Assembly (NCBI RefSeq): GCF_905147045.1
Contig: NC_065918.1
Coordinates: 10,540,001 to 10,604,000, forward strand
DNA: 64,000 bases
Source of the DNA: Nymphalis io
Taxonomy: Eukaryota > Arthropoda > Insecta > Lepidoptera > Nymphalidae
Direction: 5' to 3'
Positions within the stretch are counted from its first letter, which is position 1; every line of letters begins with the position of its first letter. Below are positions 1-11,072 of this stretch, one piece after another. The position numbers and the translations under genes are program-made. The notes beneath the pieces are model-generated. The model saw only the letters and a program-made list of their open reading frames with translations, did no database searches and was not told the origin of the DNA.

Positions 1-1232
1 TAAAGTACTAGTGCTTAAAGTAATTTAAACTTTTTTCAAAGCTTTAACATTTAAAATATTACGTGGATATTTTGAGAAACTTTATAGTTCATACAAAAAT
101 GTATATAAAAGCGATTTACGAGTATTAAAAACTAGACGTTACATAAAGAACGGTATAATGTTTAAACTGGACCTCAAAAATAATACGCAAAAGTCTCAAA
201 ATTATTTGTTTCTGAAACTTCTTTGACAACATTCATTCATTCTTTTTTTATTAGACATTTATCTGTTACAAGTATGCTTCAACTCATTTCGAATCATAAA
301 ATCATCTTGACTCTTTGTTAAAATATGCACGTATATAATTTCTTTTTGCATACAACAATGAAATAGGATGTCTGCATTGATAGCAACTGTTCCAAAAAAT
401 GCAGTATTTTATTGTAACAAAGAATGCAATTTTCGAAGTCGGTTAATTCATAATGAAATGTAGACAATCTCAATATAATAATCATATACCATTTATAATA
501 AAATGTGTGATCATTTAATAATAAAATAAAGTTTATCAATGCGAGATACGAAAAATTGGATCTCAAAAGCTATCGCATCTTAGATGCTCCACACCCTTCT
601 AAAGATGAGAACCAACTGTACTTTGTAAGGATTTTTGGAATGAAAATTTTCATCAAAGTCCGATGATGCGACGCATTTATAATTATTGCAACATGTGGTT
701 CGTTGATTGTACTCTCTTTTAACAAAAAAGTTTATTAAGCAATATCGAACTAAATAATATATTATAATAACAAATAAATATGGTTTCAAATAAATGTAAT
801 CTAAAAGACTTTTGCAAAATTACATTTTTGTACTTATTATGTAAATGACGTATATTTATTTAGTTTTAATAATTTTATATAGAATAAAAAATAAAGACAA
901 CTATTTCCAAATAATTTGTTTTTTATGAATTAAGAAATTAATTAATGTTGTAAGTGGAAGTAGGCAAGTTTTTTTGCGATTTAGTGACGTCAAAACACTG
1001 AGACGTATCTCATTTATTTTCACTCAGTGTTTTCCGTTTTTATGAATAGACCAACCCCAGAAAAATCTTAACTTAACGCGAAATTATTATATAAGTTGTT
1101 AAATAAACATCTTCTACGTCGATTTATTTAACCCATACGAGTTATTACAGCCGAACATAGAAATTAAAGAAAACTATTTTTATATAATAGAAAAATTTAA
1201 AAATTTAATTATTTTATAAATTAAAAAAATCC

Positions 1233-1290
1233 TTAACAGACTCCAACAAGACTCAATCCACCTTGATTGAGTCTTGTTGGAGTCTGTTAA
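1233..1290. repeat. Perfect 26-bp inverted repeat (hairpin)
   Basis: The left arm (1233-1258, starting TTAACAGACTCC) and the right arm (1265-1290, ending GGAGTCTGTTAA) are exact reverse complements over 26 bp, separated by the 6-nt loop CACCTT. No mismatch has accumulated, so the structure is young or maintained. Confidence 0.95.
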
Positions 1291-1596
1291 AAAAATAACT
1301 GTATAACATATTAGATAAATAGTTTTCACCGCGGTATTGCTCGCCTGCGAGTTGGGTTCGTGTTAGTTAACGGTTTCTTGACAACGTGTATCCAAAATTA
1401 TTAAAAATGGCAAACGAACTCATTTTCGCTTTTTTAATAATTTTTTAATAGTTCGAATCTCGACCCGTCTAATAAATAATCTTTTAGTTAATTATAACAT
1501 TCGAAATTATTTTTATATCTCTTAAAGTCACAATATAAAAATCGTAAGCCATTAATTTATTATTTACTCTTTTTTAATAAATATGTTAAATATATT

Positions 1597-1715
1597 GCGT
1601 TGTTCCGGTTCAAAGGGTGAGCGAGTGTAACTAAAAGTACAAAAGACATAGCATCTTAGTTCCCAAGGTTGGTGGCGCAGTGGTGACGTGAAATGGTTAA
1701 TATTTCTTAAAACGG
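1597..1715. repeat. Metulj-like SINE fragment
   Basis: The stretch running from the GTTCCGGTTCAAAGGGTGAG segment through TTAGTTCCCAAGGTTGG to TTAATATTTCTTA matches, in the opposite orientation, the better preserved copies at 10570-10850 and 34660-34930. The family resembles the Metulj SINE of nymphalid butterflies as I remember it. The copy is partial. Confidence 0.6.
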
Positions 1716-2413
1716 CAATGACAAATCCTTCTCATTAGTTTGTGAACAAACAAACTTATTCATTTTTGAAATGAGATTGCTAATACGCAATTTCCAATCA
1801 TAATTACGATCTAATTGAACACGAATAAATGTGACATAATTGTTCTCTGTATTAGTATTTCACAATATGAAATTAATATTAATATAAAATAATGAAATTT
1901 TAGTGAACCCAATTTCATTATTAAACCAAATCTATAGTGGTTTGCTATAAAGCCAACGTCAATGTTATTGAAGCAAAATCGAAACAAAGAATGGTCTAGC
2001 AATTAAATTATATCTAAATTTATCATATGTTACAGTTTGAACTATTTGCTAGTCAAAATCACAGTCATTTTTAAACTTAGGTTAGCTTAGTTTTATTTTT
2101 GTAAGTGTGTTTTGGGAATAGATTTACTTGACAATATAGTCTTTTTACTGATGTACATTGCCCTTAGTCAGATGACCAGTATCCTGTAATGATGACCTTT
2201 TCTGTGATGATTGAGTGAGTGAGTGAGGTAAACGACTAAATATGTCAGGATTTTCCTTCTCTCCACTAGTGACAAGGCCGGAGTGTGAATTAACCTGTGA
2301 CTCCGTCATCGATTCTTCGGTTGTTCGTTCATTCAACCATTTCTACAATGATAGCTTCCATTTCAAACTGCGCGGTAGGAATACCGAGGGCGAGACCCAA
2401 CTTCGAGAATCTA

Positions 2414-2640
2414 TTTTTTTTTTTTTTATATTTGCCGGGAGGGCAAATGACTCTACCACCTGATGGTAAGTGGTAGTAGAGTCGAAACGCGACGACGGCC
2501 AGTACAGTCGGGAAGAATGTTCTGTACTAGCCGTCCCCGCCTTGCCGGCCCGCAAGATGCCTCTTCACGCCTCGTTTGAAGGAACCCGGGTTGTAAGAGG
2601 AGGGGAATACGTGAGCTGGTAAGGAATTCCATTTTTTGGA
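2414..2640 (-). mobile_element. 3' end of a jockey-like LINE, antisense
   Basis: A 14-nt T run (2414-2427) is the poly(A) tail of an element lying on the minus strand. It is followed by a GC-rich tail including GGGAGGGCAAATGACTCTAC. Read on the minus strand the segment carries an Arg-rich C-terminal peptide typical of lepidopteran LINE reverse transcriptases and then a short 3' UTR. A second copy of the same tail lies in the opposite orientation at 52965-53073. Only the 3' end survives. Confidence 0.65.
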
Positions 2641-3855
2641 AGTAAGTATTTTCAGAAAGTAAATTCCTCGTATCCATCGCCCAAAGGTTCTCATTGTGAG
2701 ATATGTCTGCCTAGCAGAAATTAAGCACTGCTTTGAAGAATATTTCGCTACTAATCATGGCTGGTGAGATACATACCTATATTCTAGATATTTGAGCCCA
2801 CAGCCGCAACCAACATCTTGCTTGCGTCGGTTCTTTCCATGCTGTACACTCCTGCAGTGATAAGTAAATGGCATTTGATATAGTAATATCTGTATAGAGA
2901 ATAAGGTTAGGGGGGAGAGAATACGGTTAGTTTCATCTGTGTAGCACCCGGCTTACGCCTTATAAGTTTAATCGAATATTCCACAAACGCGGCAATGCTG
3001 TATTCCTGCCCTTGAAACATAACGCAAGATCCGTAAGATATGCATTAATCAGACGCCGAATATACGTAGGTTTTTCGTAATACCCCATTGTATAAAAGCC
3101 CATGGCTACGCTCAAATAAGAAACTAACATAACTTAATCATTTCTATAGTCAAAAGTACTTTAAATATTTTTTTCAGTCACATGTAGTTTTAACTGAGAT
3201 AAAATTATGACTGAATATATACAATGATATTATATAAGTACAGAGAATAATTAAACGTAGCATGTCATTTTCACTATACATCAGTATTGCTAAGCTTGTA
3301 TCAAACATGCCCGAACACATGTGAAAATGGGATTATTTATCTACTACCAATTATAATATTGTATTTATTATAATAAAAGTTGCTTGAAACAAACAAATTT
3401 TCTTTTTTCTTATTAGAAAGCTGACCCTAAAATAGGCATCTTATGGTAATTGTTTGCAATTACATTGTTAATTGGAAAAAATACTCCCTTTTTGCCACTA
3501 ACATAACTGATGATTTTTTCCGTACCTTTTCAAATACTGACTTTATGTGTAATATTTCTTAAGTTTTTAAAATAAACATTATTGAGTAAGTGACTGAAGA
3601 ATAATATTATAAATTAGGAATAATTGGCACTGAAATTTTTGTTTGTTTAATTCAAAATATGATTTTTTTTTTGCTATTATTTAGTGATATGATAGAAAAT
3701 ACTTTCTTAATTGAATTCATAATAATTGCTAATAATCGAGATAAAATATATTAATACTTATATTTTGTTAAATGTACAAAATTCATCTTGTATATGTATT
3801 ATTTTTTATTATTATTAAAGTATCTCTCTATATATATTAGATCCTTACATATGAA

Positions 3856-3939
3856 ATTTGAATGCATATCACTAACAATACAAATTGAAGTAAATACTTA
3901 AATACTTCAATTTGTATTGTTAGTGATATGCATTCAAAT
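3856..3939. repeat. Perfect 37-bp inverted repeat (hairpin)
   Basis: Positions 3856-3892 and 3903-3939 are exact reverse complements over 37 bp around a 10-nt loop, checked base by base. The arms contain GAATGCATATCACTAAC and its complement. No open reading frame or recognised transposon terminus is associated with it. Confidence 0.95.
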
Positions 3940-4301
3940 ATTTATATAATAAATATTAGTAATAAAATTAACAGTTTTGTGAGCTGAGTTGCTTATAAGC
4001 GGGTACTATATACTATTGCAAGGTAATTATTTCCTACGTGAAATATTGAATATAACGACGTAACGATGAACTACAAGCGCTATTAAATGATAGGTTTACG
4101 ATAAAGTGCCTGAACTCTCATCCCTCCGGTGGTATCGAACAACACGTTCGCGTGTTTGTTAGATAAAAATAAATATTTTACGAATTTGAGCAAACTTCAA
4201 AAGCTCTTGGGTGTGCATGAAAATATTTTTTTTTAAATATAAATAAAAGTTATTCAATTTGACATTTTGTATGTTTATTAAGAAGGTACATTTGTTATAA
4301 A

Positions 4302-4420
4302 CTAGCTGTGCCCTTGACTACGTCCGCGTGGATCTGGATCGATCTCAATTTGTTATAAAACGTAACGTGACTCTTTATTGTAGTTCGTTATTATGATTAA
4401 ACAATTATTTTCATAATTGT
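4302..4420 (-). mobile_element. Helitron-type 3' end, minus strand
   Basis: On the minus strand the repeat ends in GGGCACAGCTAG followed by T, the CTRR-then-T ending of Helitrons. The adjoining CTACGTCCGCGTGGATC belongs to a repeat common in lepidopteran genomes. The same terminus occurs in plus orientation at 32240-32249. The 5' limit is not clear and the coordinate is approximate. Confidence 0.4.
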
Positions 4421-4544
4421 TTGGGTTTGTTAATGTGGCAGGTTATAGACTTGATTGGATAATTGAAGACGAAACCAAAGCTAATGTACAATTTACATTA
4501 GCGCTTCCCTGTAAACTATATTACGAGTCGACTTTTCAACGTCG

Positions 4545-4655
4545 GTGCTGCACTGGCGATGTAAAGAAAGGTTAATATTTCTTATAAGGCTATTTTTCTG
4601 GGTGGTGGTGGTCATTTACTATAACTCCCTATTAGCCCGTCCACCTACCAATTTT
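4545..4655. repeat. Metulj-like SINE fragment
   Basis: The region around GGTTAATATTTCTTA and GGTGGTGGTCATTTAC followed by TTAGCCCGTCCACCTACC resembles the middle of the Metulj-type SINE seen more completely at 10570-10850, in the opposite orientation. Degraded. Confidence 0.45.
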
Positions 4656-4817
4656 AAACCAATGAACGCGACACGCGATCGTGTCATGGAAATCTACAAC
4701 GTGCATCGTCAAAACCATTTCACGCCATCCTTGAATTTTGTCCAATAGCACGGGGCGCTTTCTATAAGGGATCTACATCAATATTGTGCGTCATCTTTGA
4801 TTATTGTTTTCATGTCA

Positions 4818-4918
4818 TGACGTCATGCCGTACATTGTACCACGATGTGACGTCGTCGTTTCTATATCACGACATCGCACCGCGACACGTTGTCGTAACG
4901 TGTCACGATGCGACGTCA
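4818..4918. promoter_or_regulatory. Cluster of three CRE-like GACGTC sites
   Basis: TGACGTCA at 4818-4825 is a perfect CRE/ATF palindrome; TGACGTCG (4848-4855) and CGACGTCA (4911-4918) are near-matches. Three GACGTC cores in about 100 bp are unexpected in such AT-rich DNA. Neighbouring sequence includes SINE remnants, so they may be inherited from a repeat. Function is not shown. Confidence 0.3.
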
Positions 4919-5598
4919 TATCGTGGGTATGTGTTTTGGCCCCTGATACGGACCGTATTCTGCGAACAAACGTACTTCGTGTTCGTATTGTATATTATAA
5001 TTAAATTAAATTATAAGACTTTTACTCGTCGATCTTTTTGAATTACTTGAGATGTAAACAAACTAAATATTTGACGAAATTAATGTTCGCGATTAAAACG
5101 AACACACTATATTAAATATATAGTATTATAAAATCAACTGTCAACTACGGAAGTCCCAAAGGTAAAAATAATAATAAATCAAAAATAATCAACAAAGCCT
5201 TTACAATCTATTTAATGTTTCCATATTTTGGCCCCTATATTGCAACGTATATTTCGTTTCGTTGTCGAAAAGTTTCGACAAACATTTTATCTGACATTAA
5301 AATTTTGTAATAAAGGATATTGGTAACGTATTTAATTGAACTTAAAAAAAATCATATAATATAAAAATTGATATTGCGAAATACATGTAAAAGCAGAGAA
5401 TTAAAACAACGTCCAGGTGTTAAATTAACCTTTAATTGCAGTATTAAATTACTCTACAACAAACACTCCAACAAAACCATCCAATGTGCATTTCAATTTG
5501 ATTGAAACACGTTTTAAACAAATAATATTACGTTTGAAACAATATATACTTGTATTGTTGTCTGAATTATATTAAATATCTTACATAAGCATTCCTTG

Positions 5599-5603
<5 letters not shown>

Positions 5604-5647
<44 letters not shown>
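5604..5647. repeat. (TA)n microsatellite
   Basis: About 22 uninterrupted AT dinucleotides. The apparent open frame encoding an alternating Tyr-Ile run is an artefact of the repeat. Confidence 0.95.
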
Positions 5648-5650
<3 letters not shown>

Positions 5651-6574
5651 GTACTGCTTTGAAATATATTTCATGTATCTCGAAAATGGTTCTAGAATTC
5701 ATATTGTGTATTTGGATAAGGTTTTGATTTTAAGTTTAATCGATATAGGTCTGGTGCCTTTAATGAAAAAAAAAAGTTTTTAAAAAATACAAGGAAAAAT
5801 AACGAGCTCGATCGCCCATATACCATTAATTAATCATGATATACTCGATAGATTTTCGATTGATCGGATTCTTGAAAATAAATTCTAAAAACTAAGCGAA
5901 AATGATTCCTCGAAATTCATTAATAATTAGTGTTACATTTCAATCCATACAAATTTAAATCTAGATTTTAATAAAATATCGGATACGTTTATCTAGAATT
6001 TCCATGAGACTAATATCTTCATTACCTATCTAGGTACTAAATAAATCTAATAATAGGAGTACTTGGAATAATGGGTATGATCTCGTTATAAGCTATTTAT
6101 ATCACTTCTATTTAGTTTAGCTTTTATTATATACTACATACTAATACAATTCATCATTTATATAAAATTAAGTGTTTTAGCCGAATGTTTTTAATTAAAA
6201 TATTACAGTTTCTTTATTTTTATTTTACGTTTATATCAAAAGTTTTACGTTAACATAAATAGAACCTGTAAGCGGTGATCACGAATTATATGTCGGTATT
6301 GAAAATGATATGCTAGGCGGTAAGCGTTCACGGTCAGTACATTGTCTAGTCATTTAACAAAGAACAAGTTTCACTTTAGTATGCACCTTCAAATTGTACA
6401 TTATGTAGTGTAGCGTCACTAAACGTAAGGGAAAAATAAATAAAAAGGTGAAAAAATATTTATTTTCTATAATCATTTGTTTTGTTTTAACATTATTAGC
6501 GGCGAATATAAAATAATTAACATAATTATTGTCACACTGACGTAATAATCGTGTTAATTGTAATAAGTTTACAT

Positions 6575-8789
6575 TATCAAGAGTACCTTGGAAACACGAG
6601 AGCATGGTGTAGGTTTCACGGTTCGAAACCATCTCATCAACGCCATAGAGACACCTGTAGGCGTTTCCGAGCGGATTATGGTCAAGCGTCTAAATACAAA
6701 AAGCGACTTTGTCACGCTAATTTCCGCTTACGCACCGACGCTCAGTTCAAAGCCCGAGACCAAGGATCAATTCTACGGCCAGCTCAATGAAACAGTGCGC
6801 AGGCAACTGACAGACTGCACATTTTGGGTGACTTTAATGCCCGCGTCGGTCAGGGCACATCAGCCTGGCCTGAATGCCTCGGTGCACACGGCATAGGCAA
6901 GCTTAACGACAACGGACAGCGATTGTTGGAGTTTTGCTCAAGGCACCAGCTGTGTGTTACCAACACCTTTTTTAAAGGCAAAATGATGTGGAAAATCTCG
7001 TGGATGCACCCTCGATCTAAACACTGGCACCAATTAGACCTTGCTCTTACAAGAAGGAGGGATCTACGGGAAACGCTCCACACGCGGGCGTTTCACAGTG
7101 CCGAGTACGACACCGATCACAGCCTCGTTGCTACTAAAGTCCGATTTGTCCCTAGGAGAGTCCATTCTTCCAAGCCACTCGGTCGAAAAAAGATAAATCC
7201 TTTCAAGACTCGTAATATGGAAGTAGTGGAGTCATTTGGGGAACTCGTCTGCGAAGAAGTTGCAACTTGGGACAGTACGGCATCAGCGCGAGTCGAATGG
7301 GAAAAAGTCAAGTCTCTTCTCACTGACACTGCAGGCAAGATTTTTGGTTATCAAAAAGCAAAATCTTACGACTGGTTTCAAGAAAACGAGGAGCACTTAC
7401 TTCCCTTGATTGACTCAAAACGCCAAACCGCTTTAAATTTTCGCCTTAACCCTTGCGATGCGACGCGTGAAGATCTCACGAAGGCAAAAGCCTCACTCCA
7501 GCGTAGCACGCGTTTCTTTGTAAATGCGTATTGGACAGAGCTTTGCCAAAGCATCCAAGCGTGCGCAAACGCGGGGGATATTGGCGGGGTGTACGCGGGC
7601 ATCAAAAGAGCTCTTGGACCTACTCCAAAAAAGACGGCACCTCTCAAGGAAACTGACGGTTCTGTTATAACAAACAGCACCCGTCAGATGGCAAGATGGG
7701 TAGAATACTACAAGGGGCTCTACTCGTGCCCAGTGGATATTCAGCCAGAAGCAGTGGAGCTTGTCCCGAATCTGGCAACTTGGCACGAACTAGACGTTGC
7801 ACCTACAGTAGAAGAACTTTATCTGGCCGTCAAGAAGCTCAAATGCGGAACGAACCCCGGAAAAGACGATGTTGTCACCGAAGTCGTCAAGCTTGAGTGT
7901 CTCTTGCCCATTCTTCATAACCACCTGGCTAAGTGCTGGAAAGAAAACTACGTCCCTCGGGATATGCGAGATGCTAACATCGTCACTCTTTATAAAGGCA
8001 AAGGCGATCGTGGCGACTGCAACTGTTACCGCGGAATATCTCTTCTTAGCATCGTCGGTAAAGCCTTTGCTAGGGCCATTTTAGGCAAACTACAAAGGCT
8101 CGCCGACCGCGTATACCCTGAGGCACAATGTGGTTTTAGGTCCCAACGGTCAACTGTCAACATGATATTTTCACTCAGACAGCTACAAGAAAAGTGTAGG
8201 GAGCAACATACCCCCCTAGTCATTGCATTCGTAGACCTAAACAAGGCTTTTGACTCCGTGAGCAGAGAGGGGTTGTACTCGGCTCTTGTCAGAATTGAAT
8301 GCCCCCCAAAACTCCTAAGGATAGTGCAATCGTTCCACGAAGATATGGAAGTCACCGTCCTGCACAATGGCAACACATCCACGCCATTCGAAGTACGCCG
8401 TGGTGTTCGTCAAGGCTGTGCACTGGCCCCCACCTTGTTCGGAATATTCTTCTCGGTGCTTCTGAAGGTTGCTTTTGGAGATGAACAGCAAGGCGTCCAC
8501 TTACACACGCGAACCGATGGTAGGCTGTACAACATCTCCATGCTCAAGTCCAAACGCCACAGGGAGGACCTATTTGTAGATAGTCTCCTCTTCGCTGACG
8601 ACGCTGCCTTTGTTGCTCATGACCAAGCTCAACTCCAGAGTCTAATGGACAAATTTGCCAGAGCGTGCGACCTCTTTTTAATGTCCATAAACTGCAAGAA
8701 GACCTTTATTTTAGCGCAAGGATGTATAGAGCAACCAGTCATCTTGCTTAACGGCGCACCTTTACAGGTGGTTAACAAATTTTGCTACC
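6575..8789 (+). mobile_element. Non-LTR retrotransposon, truncated at both ends
   Basis: The element carries an AP-endonuclease domain followed by a reverse transcriptase in the order usual for non-LTR elements. Its GC content and codon use stand out from the surrounding DNA. The left edge begins inside the endonuclease, as expected from 5' truncation during insertion. The right edge breaks off inside the RT, just after a Phe-Cys-Tyr-Leu that should continue into the conserved Gly, so the 3' end has been lost by deletion or interruption. The proteins resemble the family often mislabelled craniofacial development protein 2-like; I cannot assign the clade. A T-rich partial tandem repeat follows at 8789-8830. 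Confidence 0.85.
6588..8789 (+). pseudogene. Endonuclease-reverse transcriptase ORF, frameshifted and truncated
   Basis: This is the protein of the retrotransposon described for the same region. The endonuclease begins in one frame (6588 to about 6795), with the motif SAYAPTLSS, and continues in another from about 6791, where LGDFNARVG is the conserved metal-binding endonuclease motif. One small indel at about 6790-6805 separates the frames. The second frame then stays open for about 650 codons: SKHWHQLDLAL closes the endonuclease; the RT follows with CGFRSQRST, AFVDLNKAFD (catalytic Asp), GVRQGCALAPTLF and the FADDAAF catalytic box at about 8590. The frame runs on past 8789 to a stop at 8995, but that tail is unrelated hydrophobic AT-rich sequence. 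With the frameshift and the missing C-terminus it cannot make a normal protein. Otherwise it is well preserved, implying recent insertion. Confidence 0.85.
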
Positions 8790-9061
8790 TTGTTATATTG
8801 TTTATTTACCTTGTTATATTGTTTGTGTATATTGTTTATAAAAATTCCATCATAAAATATTTCATGTTACGGACATTAATTAATATTACCCTCAAGTCGA
8901 ACACGTCCAAAATATCACCAACGATACATGTGAACACCATTCATCCAATCCAAATAAACGTTTTGCGGAAATGTAGTTCCAATAATGTGCAGTAACTCTA
9001 TCATATCAATTATAAACAGGTCTTAAAAGAATATTGTCATTCATCATAAGATAACTGCAGT

Positions 9062-9099
9062 CCACTGTTGCTGTGCACATTGGTGCACTACAACAGTGG
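9062..9099. repeat. Stem-loop with two stacked stems
   Basis: CCACTGTTG (9062-9070) pairs with CAACAGTGG (9091-9099), and GTGCAC (9073-9078) pairs with GTGCAC (9083-9088) around the loop ATTG, leaving a 2x2 internal loop. It could be part of a transposon 3' UTR or terminal repeat. Confidence 0.7.
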
Positions 9100-10569
9100 C
9101 TCCCGAATCTCAGCCTTTCATATAGCTTTGTCATCAATCTTCCTGGATGGAGGGCACCTGGAGTAACTTGAACGTGTGTGTAATATATCCGAAAGACTAT
9201 AAATGTAATGGAATCACGAAAGCATCGGTCAAAAATAAAACATTGCTAAATAAAATATGAACCTTATGACTCGTAGTTGTCAGGTGGGACAACCCTCCTT
9301 TTGCCACAGAATAAAGTTTTTCTTATACAAAATTAGATATCTTTAAGGTACCATAACAGTACGCGAGGCTAATAGTATGTTCCGTTTTACTAAGACTTTT
9401 TTTGTTGTTGCAAATAAGGCATACTTTCTATAAAAACATAAATTGGTATATGAAAACTATAACGTGAGGTTGTAAATATTTTTTAAATTATATTTTTGTA
9501 CATCGTTTATCAGCAAGGAAAAAACATGACGATTAAACTATAATTTCACTAAAATCGTTGATAGCAGTAATTTGACATAACAGGTAGAACACTAAAAACG
9601 TGGCTTCGATCGAGGAATATTGAACAGTATATTAGTGCGTTATTAGCGCGACACCTTCATGTAATCTGAAAAAGCTTATTAGACCATATTTTATACTATA
9701 GGTGTGCTAAATAGAATGACATTTCGAAAAAGTCGATTGGCTGAAGTAATGATTGAGGACTCGAGACAAATTACAGAAACGAAATTTAGAAGTTAAAATG
9801 AATTCAGGTTTATTTTTTTCTTTAATCAATTCTAAATTAAGTGTTGTAATTCTTCACAAACATAAATTGGTATGAGCTTGTTTGCAGTAAAATAACACAG
9901 TAAAATGACATGGTTTTTAACGTGTGACAGATGAGATTTTATCATTCATAGACCATATAGGCGAAAAAAAACGCGGTATTGAATGTTTGAAATCAGTAAC
10001 GCAATAGCGTTTCTCTACAAAATACTGTAGAGAATTATTGCGAATCGTACTCATACAATATTGAAAAACAATACTAATTCGTATGTCTTTTAAATGTTTT
10101 TATTATTACAGCTAGTCGCAGATGAGCTTCGAGCCTACATAATTGATCTACTGTGTTAAACATATGTCGAAACAAAGTCGAGAAAAAACATGAAAATTAA
10201 GAATAGAAATAATAAAAGATCAATGAAATAATAGGATAATGCAATTCCATAAACTACATCCTTTTATCATAAGCTCAATTAATTGGATATTTCATAATGT
10301 ATGCACGCATTTTGTTTTTTTACAAAGGAAAATATTATGAAAACTCTCTGTTGCCTCGGTTGCAAAGCAATGTACGAATTAAATAGGGGCTTTTATAATT
10401 AAATAGGAGTGTTAAAGGCATTGAGTTAATATATTTGGTAACTGTTTGTCGCTGTATTCAGATGAAAAGTGATTTGTTGTAACAGTTGATATGTTTGTTT
10501 TTGCCTTTTTTTAAATTAAGTAACATCATAAATTAACGTTTCCACACTTATCAAGTAACAGGTTATGTT

Positions 10570-10850
10570 TTTTTTTATATAGAATAGGAAGGTGGACGAG
10601 CATTTGGGTCACCTGATGGTGAGAAAGTAAGAAACGTTAACCATCACTTACATCACCAATGCGCCACTAACCTTGAAAACTAAGATGTTATGTTCCTTGT
10701 GCCTGTAATTATACTGGCTCACTCACCCTTCAAACCGGAACACAACAATACTAACAATACCAAGTACTGCTGTTTTGCGGTAGAATATCTGATGCGTGGG
10801 TGGTACCTACCCAGACGAGCTTGCACAAAGCTGCACCACCAGTGAAAATA
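10570..10850. repeat. Metulj-like SINE, the best preserved copy
   Basis: The copy runs from GAATAGGAAGGTGGACGAGC through CACCAATGCGCCACTAACC, CACCCTTCAAACCGGAACAC and GCGGTAGAATATCTGATG to GCTTGCACAAAGCTGCACC. These blocks recur in the same order at 34660-34930, partly at 32750-32895 and 41180-41565, and inverted at 1597-1715 and 4545-4655. It resembles the nymphalid Metulj SINE. Confidence 0.7.
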
Positions 10851-11072
10851 AAGTATGAGCAAAGTAATTTTGTAATAAGTTTCCTGTTTATTCCTATAAG
10901 CTAAAGTTAAGCGACAATTATATTACATTATATTCTCATATTTTTCTATATTATACACGATTAAATATTGTTCTTTTTATTTATAAAAAAATGCGATAAG
11001 AAATTTAATGGCAATTAAAAAAATTTAAAGATGAAATTTAATGGCATTCAATACTCTTTGTATTTGTTACAG

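Larger units (their letters stand above)
1..6560. other. AT-rich non-coding stretch with repeat fragments
   Basis: I see no convincing gene on either strand here. The open frames are short, AT-driven and lack splice or codon support. What can be recognised is listed separately: two perfect hairpins, LINE and SINE fragments, a Helitron-type end, a TA microsatellite and a cluster of CRE-like sites. Because the zinc-finger exon at 11073 begins at a splice acceptor and lacks its SNAG exon, all of this may be intron of that gene; that is an inference. Confidence 0.6.
8790..11072. other. AT-rich non-coding stretch before the zinc-finger exon
   Basis: No gene is visible. It holds a T-rich partial tandem repeat (8789-8830), a stem-loop at 9062-9099 and a Metulj-like SINE at 10570-10850. 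The end of the stretch, ATTTGTTACAG at 11062-11072, is a pyrimidine-rich splice acceptor, so at least the right part is intron. Confidence 0.55.

Noticed and set aside
1233..3939. Perfect hairpins as microRNA genes
   Set aside because: MicroRNA precursors normally have mismatches and bulges; perfect arms fit template switching or a foldback repeat better. Kept as repeats.
4828..4860. ATG-CCG start considered as the missing SNAG exon of the upstream Scratch gene
   Set aside because: It reads Met-Pro-Tyr-Ile-Val, not the Met-Pro-Arg SNAG motif, and has no donor in the right phase. Other ATGCC occurrences before 11072 also fail.
5514..5702. Minus-strand frame with an alternating Tyr-Ile run (also at 27189-27462)
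   Set aside because: Translation of TA microsatellites, not genes.
7493..8500. Minus-strand and alternative-frame ORFs across the retrotransposon
   Set aside because: Shadows of the reverse transcriptase frame.
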